Assembly (NCBI GenBank): GCA_045603545.1
Contig: JAZUMG010000020.1
Span: forward strand, 1 to 42,480
Direction: 5' to 3'
Origin: CAAGNP01 sp045603545
GTDB lineage: Bacteria; Bacteroidota; Bacteroidia; Bacteroidales; UBA932
DNA length: 42,480 nucleotides
Below the pieces are notes generated by a model. That model was not told the DNA's origin. It saw nothing but the letters and a program-made list of their open reading frames with translations, and ran no database searches. The position numbers and the translations under genes are program-made. Shown in pieces: positions 34,307-41,964 of this stretch. Positions within the stretch are counted from its first letter, which is position 1. Each line of letters starts with the position of its first letter.

Positions 34307-35455
34307 TTATTTAGTTGCTCTTTTAAGTCTTCTGTTGATGTTGGCATTCACTACATAGTAGTCGATAAGTGGAGCAAATGTATTCATAAGCAGGATGGCG
34401 AGCATCATACCCTCCGGATAACCAGGGTTGAACAGACGCACTACGATAGCCAAGGCACCTACCAAGAAACCATAGATCCATTTACCGGTTTCGGTCTGGG
34501 CAGAGGTTACAGGGTCGGTAGCCATAAATACGATACCGAATGCGAAACCGCCCATTACAAGGTGATTCCATGCTGGCATTGCAAGGTAAGAGCCCTCTGC
34601 AGCGAAAGCGTTGCCAAGGAAGCCTACTGCCAATGCACCGATAACACCTGAAACCATAATCTTCCAGCTTGCTACACCTGTCCAGATAAGGATGATGGCT
34701 CCAAGAAGGATAGCAATGGTAGAGGTTTCACCCACAGAACCTGGGATAAGACCGATGAACATATCCATAAACGAGTAGCCAAGTTCTCCGGCTGAAGCCT
34801 GTGCAAGTGGTGTGGCACCTGAGAAACCGTCAACAAGTCCTTCACCTTTGCCTGCTGCAGCTACCCATACATCGTCACCGGACATTTTGCTTGGGTAAGA
34901 GAAGAACAGGAATGCACGTGCAATAAGTGCAGGGTTCCAGATATTCATACCTGTACCGCCGAACACCTCTTTGCCGATAAGAACAGCAAAAGCCACTGCG
35001 AGTGCAAGTGTCCATAGAGGAACATCCACAGGCATAATGAGAGGAATGATCATACCTGAAACAAGGTAACCTTCATTCACTTCGTGGCCATTTATCTGAG
35101 CAGAGATGAATTCGATACCAAGACCTACTATATAAGATACAAGGTAAAGTGGAAGAATTTTAAGGAAACCGTACCACACCATTTGCCAGAAGCCCATATC
35201 TGCGCCTACTGCCAAACTGTGCTGGTAACCGATATTGTAAACACCGAAACAGAAAGCTGGAAGAAGGGCTACTACAACTACGATCATAATTCTCTTGAGA
35301 TCGACGCAGTCCCTTACGTGGCTACCCTTTTTGGTTACGGTATTTGGAACGAATGCAAATGATTCGAATGCATCAAAAGTCGAGTGCAGGAATCCAAGTT
35401 TGCCACCTTTCTCGAAGGTTGGCTTAATATTGTCTACTAATTTTCTGATATTCAT
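34307..35455 (-). CDS. nqrB: Na+-translocating NADH:quinone reductase subunit B
   Basis: This 382-residue membrane subunit is central to Na+ transport. It holds a covalent FMN at T215 in SGATPLAQ (212-219) and a riboflavin nearby. The segment TGMNIWNPALIARAFLFFSYP (168-188) is a family hallmark. About ten helices are present. It sits between nqrA and nqrC with short gaps. Confidence 0.96.
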   Translation of the reverse strand: MNIRKLVDNIKPTFEKGGKLGFLHSTFDAFESFAFVPNTVTKKGSHVRDCVDLKRIMIVVVVALLPAFCFGVYNIGYQHSLAVGADMGFWQMVWYGFLKILPLYLVSYIVGLGIEFISAQINGHEVNEGYLVSGMIIPLIMPVDVPLWTLALAVAFAVLIGKEVFGGTGMNIWNPALIARAFLFFSYPSKMSGDDVWVAAAGKGEGLVDGFSGATPLAQASAGELGYSFMDMFIGLIPGSVGETSTIAILLGAIILIWTGVASWKIMVSGVIGALAVGFLGNAFAAEGSYLAMPAWNHLVMGGFAFGIVFMATDPVTSAQTETGKWIYGFLVGALAIVVRLFNPGYPEGMMLAILLMNTFAPLIDYYVVNANINRRLKRATK

Positions 35456-35468
35456 AATTATACACTTA

Positions 35469-36854
35469 TTAAGCCATTTCTTTTAACATAATGTCGATAC
35501 CTTTGGCGATGATGGCCTGGATGTCGATTTTTGAAGGACAGATATATTCACATAGAGCGAAGTCCTCCTCGATTACCTCATAGATGCCAAGCTGCTCCAT
35601 CTTGTCGATGTCTTCGGCCAAAATGGCTTTCAGAAGGTAAACAGGGTAGATATCCATAGGGAGAACATCGTTGTATGCCTTGTTCATTACGAAAGCTCTC
35701 TCGCCGCCGTTGAAGTTGGAGTCCATATTGTACTCTTTCTTGGGGCATAGCCATGAGAAATATGTTCTCGAGCTACTGAACTTCTTGGGTCTGAATATTT
35801 TGGCCCAACCAAGACCTTCGTAGTAGTTGCCCTCTGTAATAAGGGTTACCTGATGGTCGAAGAAGCCGAGGAACCCTTCAGCGCCTACATTTGTACCTGT
35901 AAGGACATTGCCGCTGATGTAGCGTACGCCGCAACCTGCCTGATATGACTGTTTTGGATCAGCTTCAGCCGATACAAACTCAGCGATATCTTTCATTGAC
36001 ATACCTGCCACAGCTTTGATATAGCAAGGCTCTGTGGCACGTGGACCTGTAACAGCTACTGTCCTGCTCAAGTCATAGATCCCTTTTGAGAAGAATCTTC
36101 CGATAACTGCAAGCAGTGGAAGATCCACTGTCCATACCACTTCACCTTTGTTTACAGGTGACACGTGATGGATCTGTACACCTACATTGTCTGCAGGGTG
36201 AGGACCATCAAACACGTGGAACTGCACGTTTCTGAGTTTGTGTAGAGGAGAGCTGTTTGCAGTTACCCTGCTCAGGCCCATATGTACTCCACCTTTTGTG
36301 AGTTTGTTGAGGGCGTTGACAGCTACCTGGATGTTGTCATACTCATCTTTGAGTGCATAATCATAATCTGGTGCAGCAGGAACAGAACTGAATCCTGATA
36401 CAAAGATAGCTTTAGGCGCTACAGATGGGTTAGGGATGATGCCGTAAGGGCGTTGTTTCAGACATACCCAAAGGCCACTCTTCTTCAAAGCCTCAATGAT
36501 CTTCTCACCTGAGAGATCTTCAACTTTTGGAAGGTCATACTTGATGTACTCTGTTTGTACATCAGCTTTGATACGAATCTCCAAAAGTTTTCTCTTCTCA
36601 CCTCTGACTATCTCGCTTACAGTACCACTTACTGGTGAAGCGAAGATGATTTCAGGATTGAACTTGTCGCAGTAAACCGGAGTGCCGGCTTTGACTGCAT
36701 CACCTTCCCTCACGAGCAGTTTAGGTGTCAAGTTTTTGAAATCGGTAGGTTTTAAAGCTATAACTTCGGAGATTACACTCTTTTTAACTACGGGCTGAGG
36801 TGTTCCAACCATTGGCACATTCAGACCTTTCTTAATTTTGATATAATCTACCAT
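35469..36854 (-). CDS. nqrA: Na+-translocating NADH:quinone reductase subunit A
   Basis: This is a 461-residue peripheral subunit on the cytoplasmic side, related to RnfC but without its iron-sulfur motifs. The N-terminus has the biotinyl-like pattern around KLLVREGDAVKAGTPVYCDK. The C-terminal part contains EDFALCEYICPSKIDIQ near the end. It is the first gene of the nqr operon. It diverges from the helicase gene, and its own -7 element lies 25 bases upstream. Confidence 0.95.
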   Translation of the reverse strand: MVDYIKIKKGLNVPMVGTPQPVVKKSVISEVIALKPTDFKNLTPKLLVREGDAVKAGTPVYCDKFNPEIIFASPVSGTVSEIVRGEKRKLLEIRIKADVQTEYIKYDLPKVEDLSGEKIIEALKKSGLWVCLKQRPYGIIPNPSVAPKAIFVSGFSSVPAAPDYDYALKDEYDNIQVAVNALNKLTKGGVHMGLSRVTANSSPLHKLRNVQFHVFDGPHPADNVGVQIHHVSPVNKGEVVWTVDLPLLAVIGRFFSKGIYDLSRTVAVTGPRATEPCYIKAVAGMSMKDIAEFVSAEADPKQSYQAGCGVRYISGNVLTGTNVGAEGFLGFFDHQVTLITEGNYYEGLGWAKIFRPKKFSSSRTYFSWLCPKKEYNMDSNFNGGERAFVMNKAYNDVLPMDIYPVYLLKAILAEDIDKMEQLGIYEVIEEDFALCEYICPSKIDIQAIIAKGIDIMLKEMA

Positions 36855-36879
36855 TTATACCTATGTTTAATGTAATCTG

Positions 36880-36887
36880 CAAATGTA
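36880..36887 (-). promoter_or_regulatory. -7 promoter element of the nqr operon
   Basis: TACATTTG on the minus strand, 25 bases before the nqrA start. A TTTG lies 22 bases further upstream (36913-36910), slightly outside the usual spacing. Confidence 0.6.
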
Positions 36888-36896
36888 TCAATTATT

Positions 36897-36928
36897 GTTG
36901 AATTATGCTCAAAAATAGAGTAGATTTG
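36897..36928 (+). promoter_or_regulatory. Promoter of the helicase gene
   Basis: GTTG at 36897-36900, a 20-nt spacer and TAGATTTG at 36921-36928. The ATG at 36937 is 8 bases past the element, predicting a leader of only a few bases. Confidence 0.6.
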
Positions 36929-36936
36929 CATCAATT

Positions 36937-39342
36937 ATGGGAATAGACAGTAAAATTGACTTCGAAAGTCTCAATAGTGCGCAGAGGAGTGCAGTGGAGT
37001 GCACAGATGGCCCGTCATTGATAATAGCGGGTGCCGGGTCTGGTAAAACAAAGGTTCTGACATATAAGATAGCATACCTTCTGGAGAGGGGTGTGCAGCC
37101 ATCTTCCATCCTCGCCCTGACCTTTACAAACAAGGCGTCAAAGGAGATGAAAGAGCGTATATCTGCACTTGTGGGGAAAGACAAGAGTGTCCGTCTCTGG
37201 ATGGGTACTTTCCACTCCATTTTTATAAGGTTTCTAAGACAATATGCTGACAAGATAGGTTATCCCTCCTCATTTACAGTGTATGACTCTTCAGATTCAA
37301 AAAGTGCCATACGTGTCTGTATAAAGGAGATGCAACTGGATGAAAAGGTGTATAAGCCATCTGTGGTGCAGTCCAGAATTTCGAAGGCAAAGAACAGTCT
37401 TGTCACTGCCAGTGCATATATGAACAATGCCGCTGCCATTCAGGTGGATATGCAGTCCAAGATGGGGCAGATATGCGAGATATACAAGAGATATGAGCAG
37501 AAATGCAAAGCGTCAGGTGTGATGGACTTTGATGATATTCTCCTCAATATGAATATATTGCTCAGGGATCACCCCGATGTGTGTGATGAACTCGCACATT
37601 GTTTCAGGTATATTCTGGTGGATGAGTATCAGGATACAAATTATGCCCAATATCTCATAGTCAAGAAACTTTCGGCTTCGCACCGCAATATCTCGGTGGT
37701 GGGTGACGACTCCCAGAGCATCTACGGTTTCCGTGGTGCCAGAATTCAGAATATCCTTAATTTCAGGAAAGATTACCCCGATTCGAAGGAGTTCAAACTG
37801 GAGCAGAATTACCGGTCGACCAGAACCATAGTGGATGCGGCGAACTCAGTCATCGCGAAGAACCGCAACAGACTCCCCAAAACCTGTTTTTCCCAGGGTG
37901 CTGCAGGTGAGAAGATAGAGGTGATCAAGGCTTTTACCGAGCAGGAGGAGGGATCTTTGGTGGCGGCATCCATTGCCAAACGCATATATACAGATAAAGT
38001 CTCCTACGACAGTTTTGCAATCCTCTACAGGACAAATGCGCAGTCGCGTGTCGTCGAGGAGATGTTGCGCAAGCGCAATCTTCCATATAAAATCTATGCC
38101 GGGCACTCATTTTACGAAAGGGCAGAGGTGAAGGATCTCCTTGCATACTTCAGACTGCTGGTAAATCCTGGTGATGATGAGGCGTTCCGCCGTGCCATCA
38201 ATACCCCTGCGAGGGGGATAGGTGAGACCTCCCTCAAATACCTTGCTGACACTGCAAAAGGTGAGGGGACATCCCTTTGGGGTGCATTGTTCTCAGACAA
38301 ATGTGAACAGTTCGGCCTAAAGGCTGCTGCACTGAACAAGATGAGAGGCTTCGCAAATATGATACAGACAACAAGGGTCAAGGTTGATAACCAGGATGCT
38401 TACTCAATTGCGGTGGAAATAGTGAATGCCTCGGGCCTTATAGCCTCCTACAAGCAGGAGAATACGATAGAGGCGCAGGCAAGGGTGGAGAATATAGAGG
38501 AGCTTATCAATAGTGTGCATGAGTTTGTGGAGGAGCAGAAAGCTGCGGCAGAAGAGGTCGGGGAGGAGAATGTTCTGGTAACACTGGGCTCTTACCTGGA
38601 AAATGTGGCCCTGATATCAGATCTTGAGATTGCAGAGGACAAAAAGGATGACGGTAACAGGATTAGTCTGATGACAGTTCACTCATCAAAAGGACTTGAG
38701 TTTCCTTATGTATATATAATTGGTATGGAAGAGAATCTTTTCCCCTCTCTAGGTGCTGTTTCGGAGGCAGATGTCGAGGAGGAGAGGAGACTTTTCTATG
38801 TTGCTATGACCAGAGCGGAAAAGGGGCTTGCAGTCTCTTATGCCGGCTCCCGTTTCAAGTGGGGACAACACACCTCGAGTCCACCCAGTAGGTTCTTGAA
38901 AGAGATTGACCCTCAATATCTTGATAGGGCAATAGATGAGGAACGTAAAGTGGCAGTAGGGGCTGGTTTTGATGACGATGATGCCTGGGGCAATATGTCC
39001 GGATTGCGTAACAGAACATTTGTCAGGAGACCATCGGGAGGTGCAGGTTCACCTTCGGGTCGCGTTTTTGGAGGGAGAAGGGAGGAGACCAAAAGGGAGC
39101 CGGAAAGGGTGGTGATCCCCCGTCCGGCCATGAGCAGGCCAATAAGGGAGGAGGACCCCAATTTCGTAGCAGATCCGGTCTCATCCCTGAAGGTAGGGCA
39201 GAGAGTGGAGCATGAAAGGTTCGGTTATGGAGTCATACTCTCTATAGAAGGGGCTGCTCCCAATACGAAGGCTATAGTGAAATTTGAAGTGGGAGGGGAG
39301 AAAACACTGCTCCTGAAGTTCGCTAAATTGAGAATATGCTAG
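36937..39342 (+). CDS. UvrD/PcrA-type ATP-dependent DNA helicase
   Basis: This is an 801-residue superfamily 1A helicase. It shows the Q-motif LNSAQRSAV (12-20), Walker A AGAGSGKT (31-38), TFTNKAS for motif Ia, the DEYQDTN Walker B, GDDSQSIYGFRGA (motif III), LEQNYRS (motif IV), SLMTVHSSKGLEF (motif V) and FYVAMTRAEKGL (motif VI). A basic, Gly/Arg-rich linker and a C-terminal Tudor-like domain (VEHERFGYGVILSIEG) end the protein, as in PcrA, where this domain contacts RNA polymerase. It acts in DNA repair and in clearing DNA-bound proteins. It is monocistronic and transcribed divergently from nqr. Confidence 0.94.
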   Translation: MGIDSKIDFESLNSAQRSAVECTDGPSLIIAGAGSGKTKVLTYKIAYLLERGVQPSSILALTFTNKASKEMKERISALVGKDKSVRLWMGTFHSIFIRFLRQYADKIGYPSSFTVYDSSDSKSAIRVCIKEMQLDEKVYKPSVVQSRISKAKNSLVTASAYMNNAAAIQVDMQSKMGQICEIYKRYEQKCKASGVMDFDDILLNMNILLRDHPDVCDELAHCFRYILVDEYQDTNYAQYLIVKKLSASHRNISVVGDDSQSIYGFRGARIQNILNFRKDYPDSKEFKLEQNYRSTRTIVDAANSVIAKNRNRLPKTCFSQGAAGEKIEVIKAFTEQEEGSLVAASIAKRIYTDKVSYDSFAILYRTNAQSRVVEEMLRKRNLPYKIYAGHSFYERAEVKDLLAYFRLLVNPGDDEAFRRAINTPARGIGETSLKYLADTAKGEGTSLWGALFSDKCEQFGLKAAALNKMRGFANMIQTTRVKVDNQDAYSIAVEIVNASGLIASYKQENTIEAQARVENIEELINSVHEFVEEQKAAAEEVGEENVLVTLGSYLENVALISDLEIAEDKKDDGNRISLMTVHSSKGLEFPYVYIIGMEENLFPSLGAVSEADVEEERRLFYVAMTRAEKGLAVSYAGSRFKWGQHTSSPPSRFLKEIDPQYLDRAIDEERKVAVGAGFDDDDAWGNMSGLRNRTFVRRPSGGAGSPSGRVFGGRREETKREPERVVIPRPAMSRPIREEDPNFVADPVSSLKVGQRVEHERFGYGVILSIEGAAPNTKAIVKFEVGGEKTLLLKFAKLRIC

Positions 39343-39407
39343 AAATGGCACAGAAATTGCAATAGAATACTACGAAGTTTTTCATAGTTTAAGTTTAGGT
39401 TAAGTAG

Positions 39408-39440
39408 TGGGCCGATCCCTTTCTGTAGGGGACCGGCCCA
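39408..39440. other. Strong hairpin after the helicase gene, possible terminator
   Basis: TGGGCCG (39408-39414) pairs with CGGCCCA (39434-39440), and an inner TCCC/GGGA stem follows after one mismatch. There is no T-run directly after it, so it may end transcription only partly or protect the mRNA end. Confidence 0.4.
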
Positions 39441-39478
39441 TGAATTTATTTGGTCAACTTTCGGTTTTGTGCATAAAA

Positions 39479-39506
39479 AAAGAGCAGCAATATTGTGCTG
39501 CTCTTT
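39479..39506 (-). terminator. Terminator of the 56-residue gene
   Basis: An 11-bp stem (AAAGAGCAGCA with TGCTGCTCTTT) with a 6-base loop ends on the minus strand in seven Ts. On the plus strand the run is short. Confidence 0.8.
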
Positions 39507-39564
39507 CCGTGATCCGCCTGGGAACATCCACCCTTTATTTCTCAACCAATTAGCAATTTGTGGG

Positions 39565-39735
39565 CTAATCGCCTATATTATCTTCATATTTCAGTGTACC
39601 TGTAGGCTCATATTTAACGGGTTGCCAACCTTGATCCAGGATACGATTATTATTACTATCCTCATCCTCTATTACATAACTTTTGCCATTACACATACTC
39701 TTGCGAATGCGTATTTTATTCTTTGCCTCTTCCAT
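39565..39735 (-). CDS. Small hypothetical protein, 56 residues
   Basis: The frame runs from ATG (39735-39733) to TAG (39567-39565) on the minus strand. The protein starts MEEAKNKIRIRKSMC, is hydrophilic and mixed in charge, and ends KYEDNIGD. The support for a real gene is contextual: a TACCTTTG -7 element lies 15 bases upstream and a strong terminator lies 60 bases downstream, on the same strand. There is no signal peptide or membrane segment and no recognised domain. It could instead be part of an RNA with the same boundaries. Confidence 0.5.
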   Translation of the reverse strand: MEEAKNKIRIRKSMCNGKSYVIEDEDSNNNRILDQGWQPVKYEPTGTLKYEDNIGD

Positions 39736-39749
39736 ACTATCATTTTTTA

Positions 39750-39757
39750 CAAAGGTA
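39750..39757 (-). promoter_or_regulatory. -7 promoter element of the 56-residue gene
   Basis: TACCTTTG on the minus strand, 14 bases upstream of the start codon. A TTG lies 23 bases further upstream, slightly distant. Confidence 0.5.
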
Positions 39758-39816
39758 AAATTATTTATGAAAATTTAATACAACTTTAGAATACAAAAGA
39801 TATTTATAGGATTATA

Positions 39817-39836
39817 ATAGTCTGTACATAGACTAT
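39817..39836. repeat. Inverted repeat between the small gene and the toxin-antitoxin operon
   Basis: ATAGTCT (39817-39823) and AGACTAT (39830-39836) form a 7-bp inverted repeat with a 6-base centre in AT-rich DNA. It could be a protein-binding site. No T-run follows. Confidence 0.35.
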
Positions 39837-39941
39837 ATATCTACAATAATTCACTTATAATAGAATTTTATGAAGAAAGTGTAAACCTATTTTAACGAAA
39901 GTCAGATATTCCTCTCTTCCGCAAACTTCTTTGGCATTTGC

Positions 39942-39972
39942 TTTGTAAAATGTAATAAATGTATTACATTTG
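39942..39972 (+). promoter_or_regulatory. Promoter of the toxin-antitoxin operon
   Basis: TTTG at 39942-39945, a 19-nt spacer and TACATTTG at 39965-39972 match the consensus fully. The ATG at 39977 is 4 bases past the element, so the message is probably leaderless. Confidence 0.75.
39948..39971. promoter_or_regulatory. Operator-like palindrome over the toxin-antitoxin promoter
   Basis: AAATGTAAT (39948-39956) and ATTACATTT (39963-39971) are perfect inverted copies around a 6-base centre. The right arm lies over the -7 element. Such a site is expected for self-repression by the antitoxin or the toxin-antitoxin complex. Confidence 0.6.
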
Positions 39973-39976
39973 CAAC

Positions 39977-40309
39977 ATGAGAACTATGATAAGAAGTACA
40001 GAATTCGATGAGTTTTACAACTCGCTGCCTGCAAATGTTCAGAACAAGGTCAAATATGCGATGAACATTTTAGCAGATGTAAAGGTCGTAAATACCAAGT
40101 TGGTAAAGAAACTTGTAGATACAGATTTCTATGAGTTGCGCATATCTGTAGGTAATGAGTATAGAGTAATCCTCTTCACCATTGATCACGAGAATTTCAT
40201 TGAAGCCGAGCAGATACTTCTTTTGAATGGTTTTATGAAGAAGTCCACAAAGGACTATAAAAAGGAGATTCAAAAAGCAGAACAAATTTTAATTAGTTTA
40301 CAGCAATGA
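39977..40309 (+). CDS. HigB-like toxin (RelE/ParE superfamily, phage Gp49-like)
   Basis: This is a 110-residue toxin. It has the family strands YELRISVGNEYRVILF and a C-terminal LLNGFMKKSTKDYKKEI followed by a helix, the pattern of the Gp49-like/HigB branch that cleaves mRNA on the ribosome. Start ATG 39977 was preferred to ATG 39959, because the promoter -7 element lies between them. The toxin gene comes first and overlaps the antitoxin by 4 bases, the HigBA order. No toxicity can be proven from sequence, but conserved basic residues near the end are kept. Confidence 0.85.
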   Translation: MRTMIRSTEFDEFYNSLPANVQNKVKYAMNILADVKVVNTKLVKKLVDTDFYELRISVGNEYRVILFTIDHENFIEAEQILLLNGFMKKSTKDYKKEIQKAEQILISLQQ

Positions 40310-40617
40310 GACCAAAGATTGACATTAACAAGCTTAAACATCTTCCTACTACCGAGGATATGTTTGTCGATGAGTACGGAGCAAAAGGTACTGCTTTGCG
40401 TGATGAGTTCGATGCGAAGTCTCGTGCCTGGTACTATGCCGAGGTGTTGAAGAACGCCCGCAAATCAGCAGGAATTACCCAACAGCAGCTTGCAGATAAG
40501 ATTGGCAAGAAGCGTGAGTATGTGGCTATGCTTGAAAAAGGAGAAACCGATATGCAGCTATCTACATTCATTATGATTTCGGAGGCAGTCGGATTGAAAT
40601 TCGCCTTGACATACTAA
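40306..40617 (+). CDS. HigA-like antitoxin, XRE-type helix-turn-helix
   Basis: This is a 103-residue protein. The first half is the flexible, toxin-binding side (DEYGAKGTALRDEFDAKSRAWY in pieces). The second half is an XRE DNA-binding domain: ARKSAGITQQQLADKIGKKREYVAMLEKGE, then ISEAVGLKFAL. The start overlaps the toxin stop as ATGA, so its translation depends on the toxin. It probably binds the palindrome at 39948-39971. Confidence 0.87.
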   Translation: MRPKIDINKLKHLPTTEDMFVDEYGAKGTALRDEFDAKSRAWYYAEVLKNARKSAGITQQQLADKIGKKREYVAMLEKGETDMQLSTFIMISEAVGLKFALTY

Positions 40618-40770
40618 CAAACAGATTGAACGTAGGAATTTGTTTAGTTTCAGTTCATTTATTCGGATGTCCTCTGCCTACCTTTTACCAGTGGGTACTT
40701 GGATGGATTAGCTTGTATAATCTCAATAAATCTCTGAATACTATGATGACATTAGGTAAATTTTTAGTAA
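40618..40770. other. Region between antitoxin gene and tRNA-like RNA
   Basis: No convincing gene was found. A 61-codon frame (40626-40811) starts with TTG, has no recognisable features and runs into the structured RNA. TAAATTTT at about 40757-40764 is one base short of a -7 consensus and could be the promoter of the RNA. Confidence 0.4.
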
Positions 40771-40771
40771 G

Positions 40772-40880
40772 GTGGGCAATATGCGGACTGGGCAGGGCTC
40801 AAACTAAATAAATGTACTGAAATTGGCAAAGACCGAAGTCAATAGATCCGCATAAAAGGTTCGATTCCTTTCCTGCCCAC
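40772..40880 (+). ncRNA. tRNA-like structured RNA (tRNA-type T-arm and acceptor, unusual body)
   Basis: A perfect T-arm is present: AAAGG 40855-40859, loop TTCGATT, CCTTT 40867-40871. It is followed directly by CCTGCCC (40872-40878) and an A, and GGGCAGG (40790-40796) upstream pairs with it over all 7 bases, as in a tRNA acceptor. The 58 bases between contain no normal D-arm or anticodon arm. An alternative fold uses outer GTGGGCA/TGCCCAC (40772-40778/40874-40880) and inner TATGCGGA/TCCGCATA (40780-40787/40847-40854), which together with the T-arm makes a three-way junction. A terminator follows. It may be a degenerate or very unusual tRNA, a tRNA-like RNA, or a tRNA 3' end used as an attachment site. 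Confidence 0.5.
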
Positions 40881-40886
40881 ATAGTT

Positions 40887-40929
40887 AGAGGTTGTGTTTT
40901 TATTTATGACACAACCTCTATTCTTTTTT
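40887..40929 (+). terminator. Terminator after the tRNA-like RNA
   Basis: An 11-bp perfect stem (AGAGGTTGTGT 40887-40897 with ACACAACCTCT 40909-40919), an 11-base loop and a T-rich tract. It shows that the plus strand before it is transcribed. Confidence 0.82.
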
Positions 40930-40934
40930 GGCAA

Positions 40935-41246
40935 TTATCCGCTATCCCGTAGCCTATACGCCTCCTTGAATCCACTCATTATAGTTCGTTGCACATCGGA
41001 GGTGCGGTAGAGGATTTTACCGCCCACCTGAATGTAGGACAAAATGCCGTTATTACGATAATCCTGCAAAGTCCTTCGGCTCACTTTCAAGATATGGGCG
41101 ACCTCCTTGTCGGTCAGCAGTTCATCGTTGAACGCACCCGGCTGACGGCTTTCAAACAGTTTCTCAATAGACACCAATAGTCTGTCAATGTTTGAGTGGA
41201 ACATCTTTACCCACTCATGGTCTTTTTCTCTAATCTCATTGTTCAT
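40935..41246 (-). CDS. Excisionase-like helix-turn-helix protein 1
   Basis: This is a 103-residue protein. After an acidic/basic N-terminal helix region it contains the MerR/excisionase-type motif LLTDKEVAHILKVSRRTLQDYRNNGILSYIQVGGKILYR, seen as LTDKEVAHILKVSRRTLQ plus a GGKILYR wing (44-82). Such small proteins accompany Bacteroidetes conjugative and mobilizable elements (compare the Xis2c/Xis2d pair of CTnDOT), where they act as directionality factors or regulators. It lies 44 bases downstream of a paralogous gene. A regulatory role outside excision is equally possible. Confidence 0.78.
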   Translation of the reverse strand: MNNEIREKDHEWVKMFHSNIDRLLVSIEKLFESRQPGAFNDELLTDKEVAHILKVSRRTLQDYRNNGILSYIQVGGKILYRTSDVQRTIMSGFKEAYRLRDSG

Positions 41247-41290
41247 ACGCTTTTAGTATTATTTGTTGTTATTTTACTCATTTCACTCGG

Positions 41291-41611
41291 TTAAAGGGTT
41301 CTGCCTCGCCATTTGGCTTCCTTGCGTCTATCCTCTACAATTCTAATAATGCATTCAACATCTTCTGGACGATAGTAGGTCTTGTTTCCAATCTTGCTGA
41401 ATGCAAGCGTTCCGTTATCACGAAGTGTTTGTAATGTCCTCGGACTGATACGCAGCTTTCGGCATACATCGTGATTGTCCATCCACTCGTCAATTTTCTT
41501 CTCACCATGTCGGCGACAAATGTTATCCACTCGCTGCACGAAGTACTCAAACTTGGCAGCAATTCCCTCAAAGGTTTTCTCTTCAAAACTGATGATGTTC
41601 ATTGTTGTCAA
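41291..41611 (-). CDS. Excisionase-like helix-turn-helix protein 2
   Basis: This is a 106-residue paralogue of the neighbouring protein. It begins MTTMNIISFEEKTFEGIAAKFEYF in pieces; an internal ATG at 41602 is an equally good start. The DNA-binding unit is DVCRKLRISPRTLQTLRDNG followed by the wing FSKIGNKTYYRPEDV. It is upstream of, and probably cotranscribed with, protein 1. Together they resemble the paired small helix-turn-helix proteins of Bacteroidetes mobile elements. Confidence 0.78.
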   Translation of the reverse strand: MTTMNIISFEEKTFEGIAAKFEYFVQRVDNICRRHGEKKIDEWMDNHDVCRKLRISPRTLQTLRDNGTLAFSKIGNKTYYRPEDVECIIRIVEDRRKEAKWRGRTL

Positions 41612-41657
41612 TATTTATAGTTACACATATTTTTCGTTGTTCGCACTGCAAATAAAA

Positions 41658-41676
41658 GCAGTAAAAATCATACTGC
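41658..41676. repeat. Inverted repeat upstream of the excisionase-like genes
   Basis: GCAGTA (41658-41663) and TACTGC (41671-41676) with a 7-base centre lie 47 bases before the first helix-turn-helix gene. A third related half-site (ACTGC) lies at 41645-41649. It may be an operator. Confidence 0.4.
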
Positions 41677-41964
41677 AATGGGTGTGTCTATACGTGTCAT
41701 AGGCTGACATATCATTGCATATTCGGTGCGATAAATCGCCCCACTAAATCCATTTGTATTCATAATTTCAATCATTTTTCTTTTCGCTGTTATTTAGTTT
41801 TGTTGGTGCGAAGTAATGGATAAGTTGTCATACTTCAATGGTTCATCAAGCCTGTTGCAGTATCTGGCGTAGTTTGTGGCACTTTAACCTATATTCTCAC
41901 TGTCTACACTCATATATTCAGTATAGTTATCACACCAACATACCTAGTTTATAATCACTACAGG

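Noticed and set aside
36909..37253. Minus-strand frame inside the helicase gene, and many similar frames elsewhere
   Set aside because: These are shadows of well-supported genes on the other strand or frame, without signals or domain patterns.
40626..40811. 61-codon frame before and into the tRNA-like RNA
   Set aside because: It starts with TTG, shows no domain or signal, and its end coincides with bases that are better explained by RNA helices.
41816..41872. 18-codon frame behind a TAGTTTTG element
   Set aside because: Too short to support without conservation data; the -33 region is poor.
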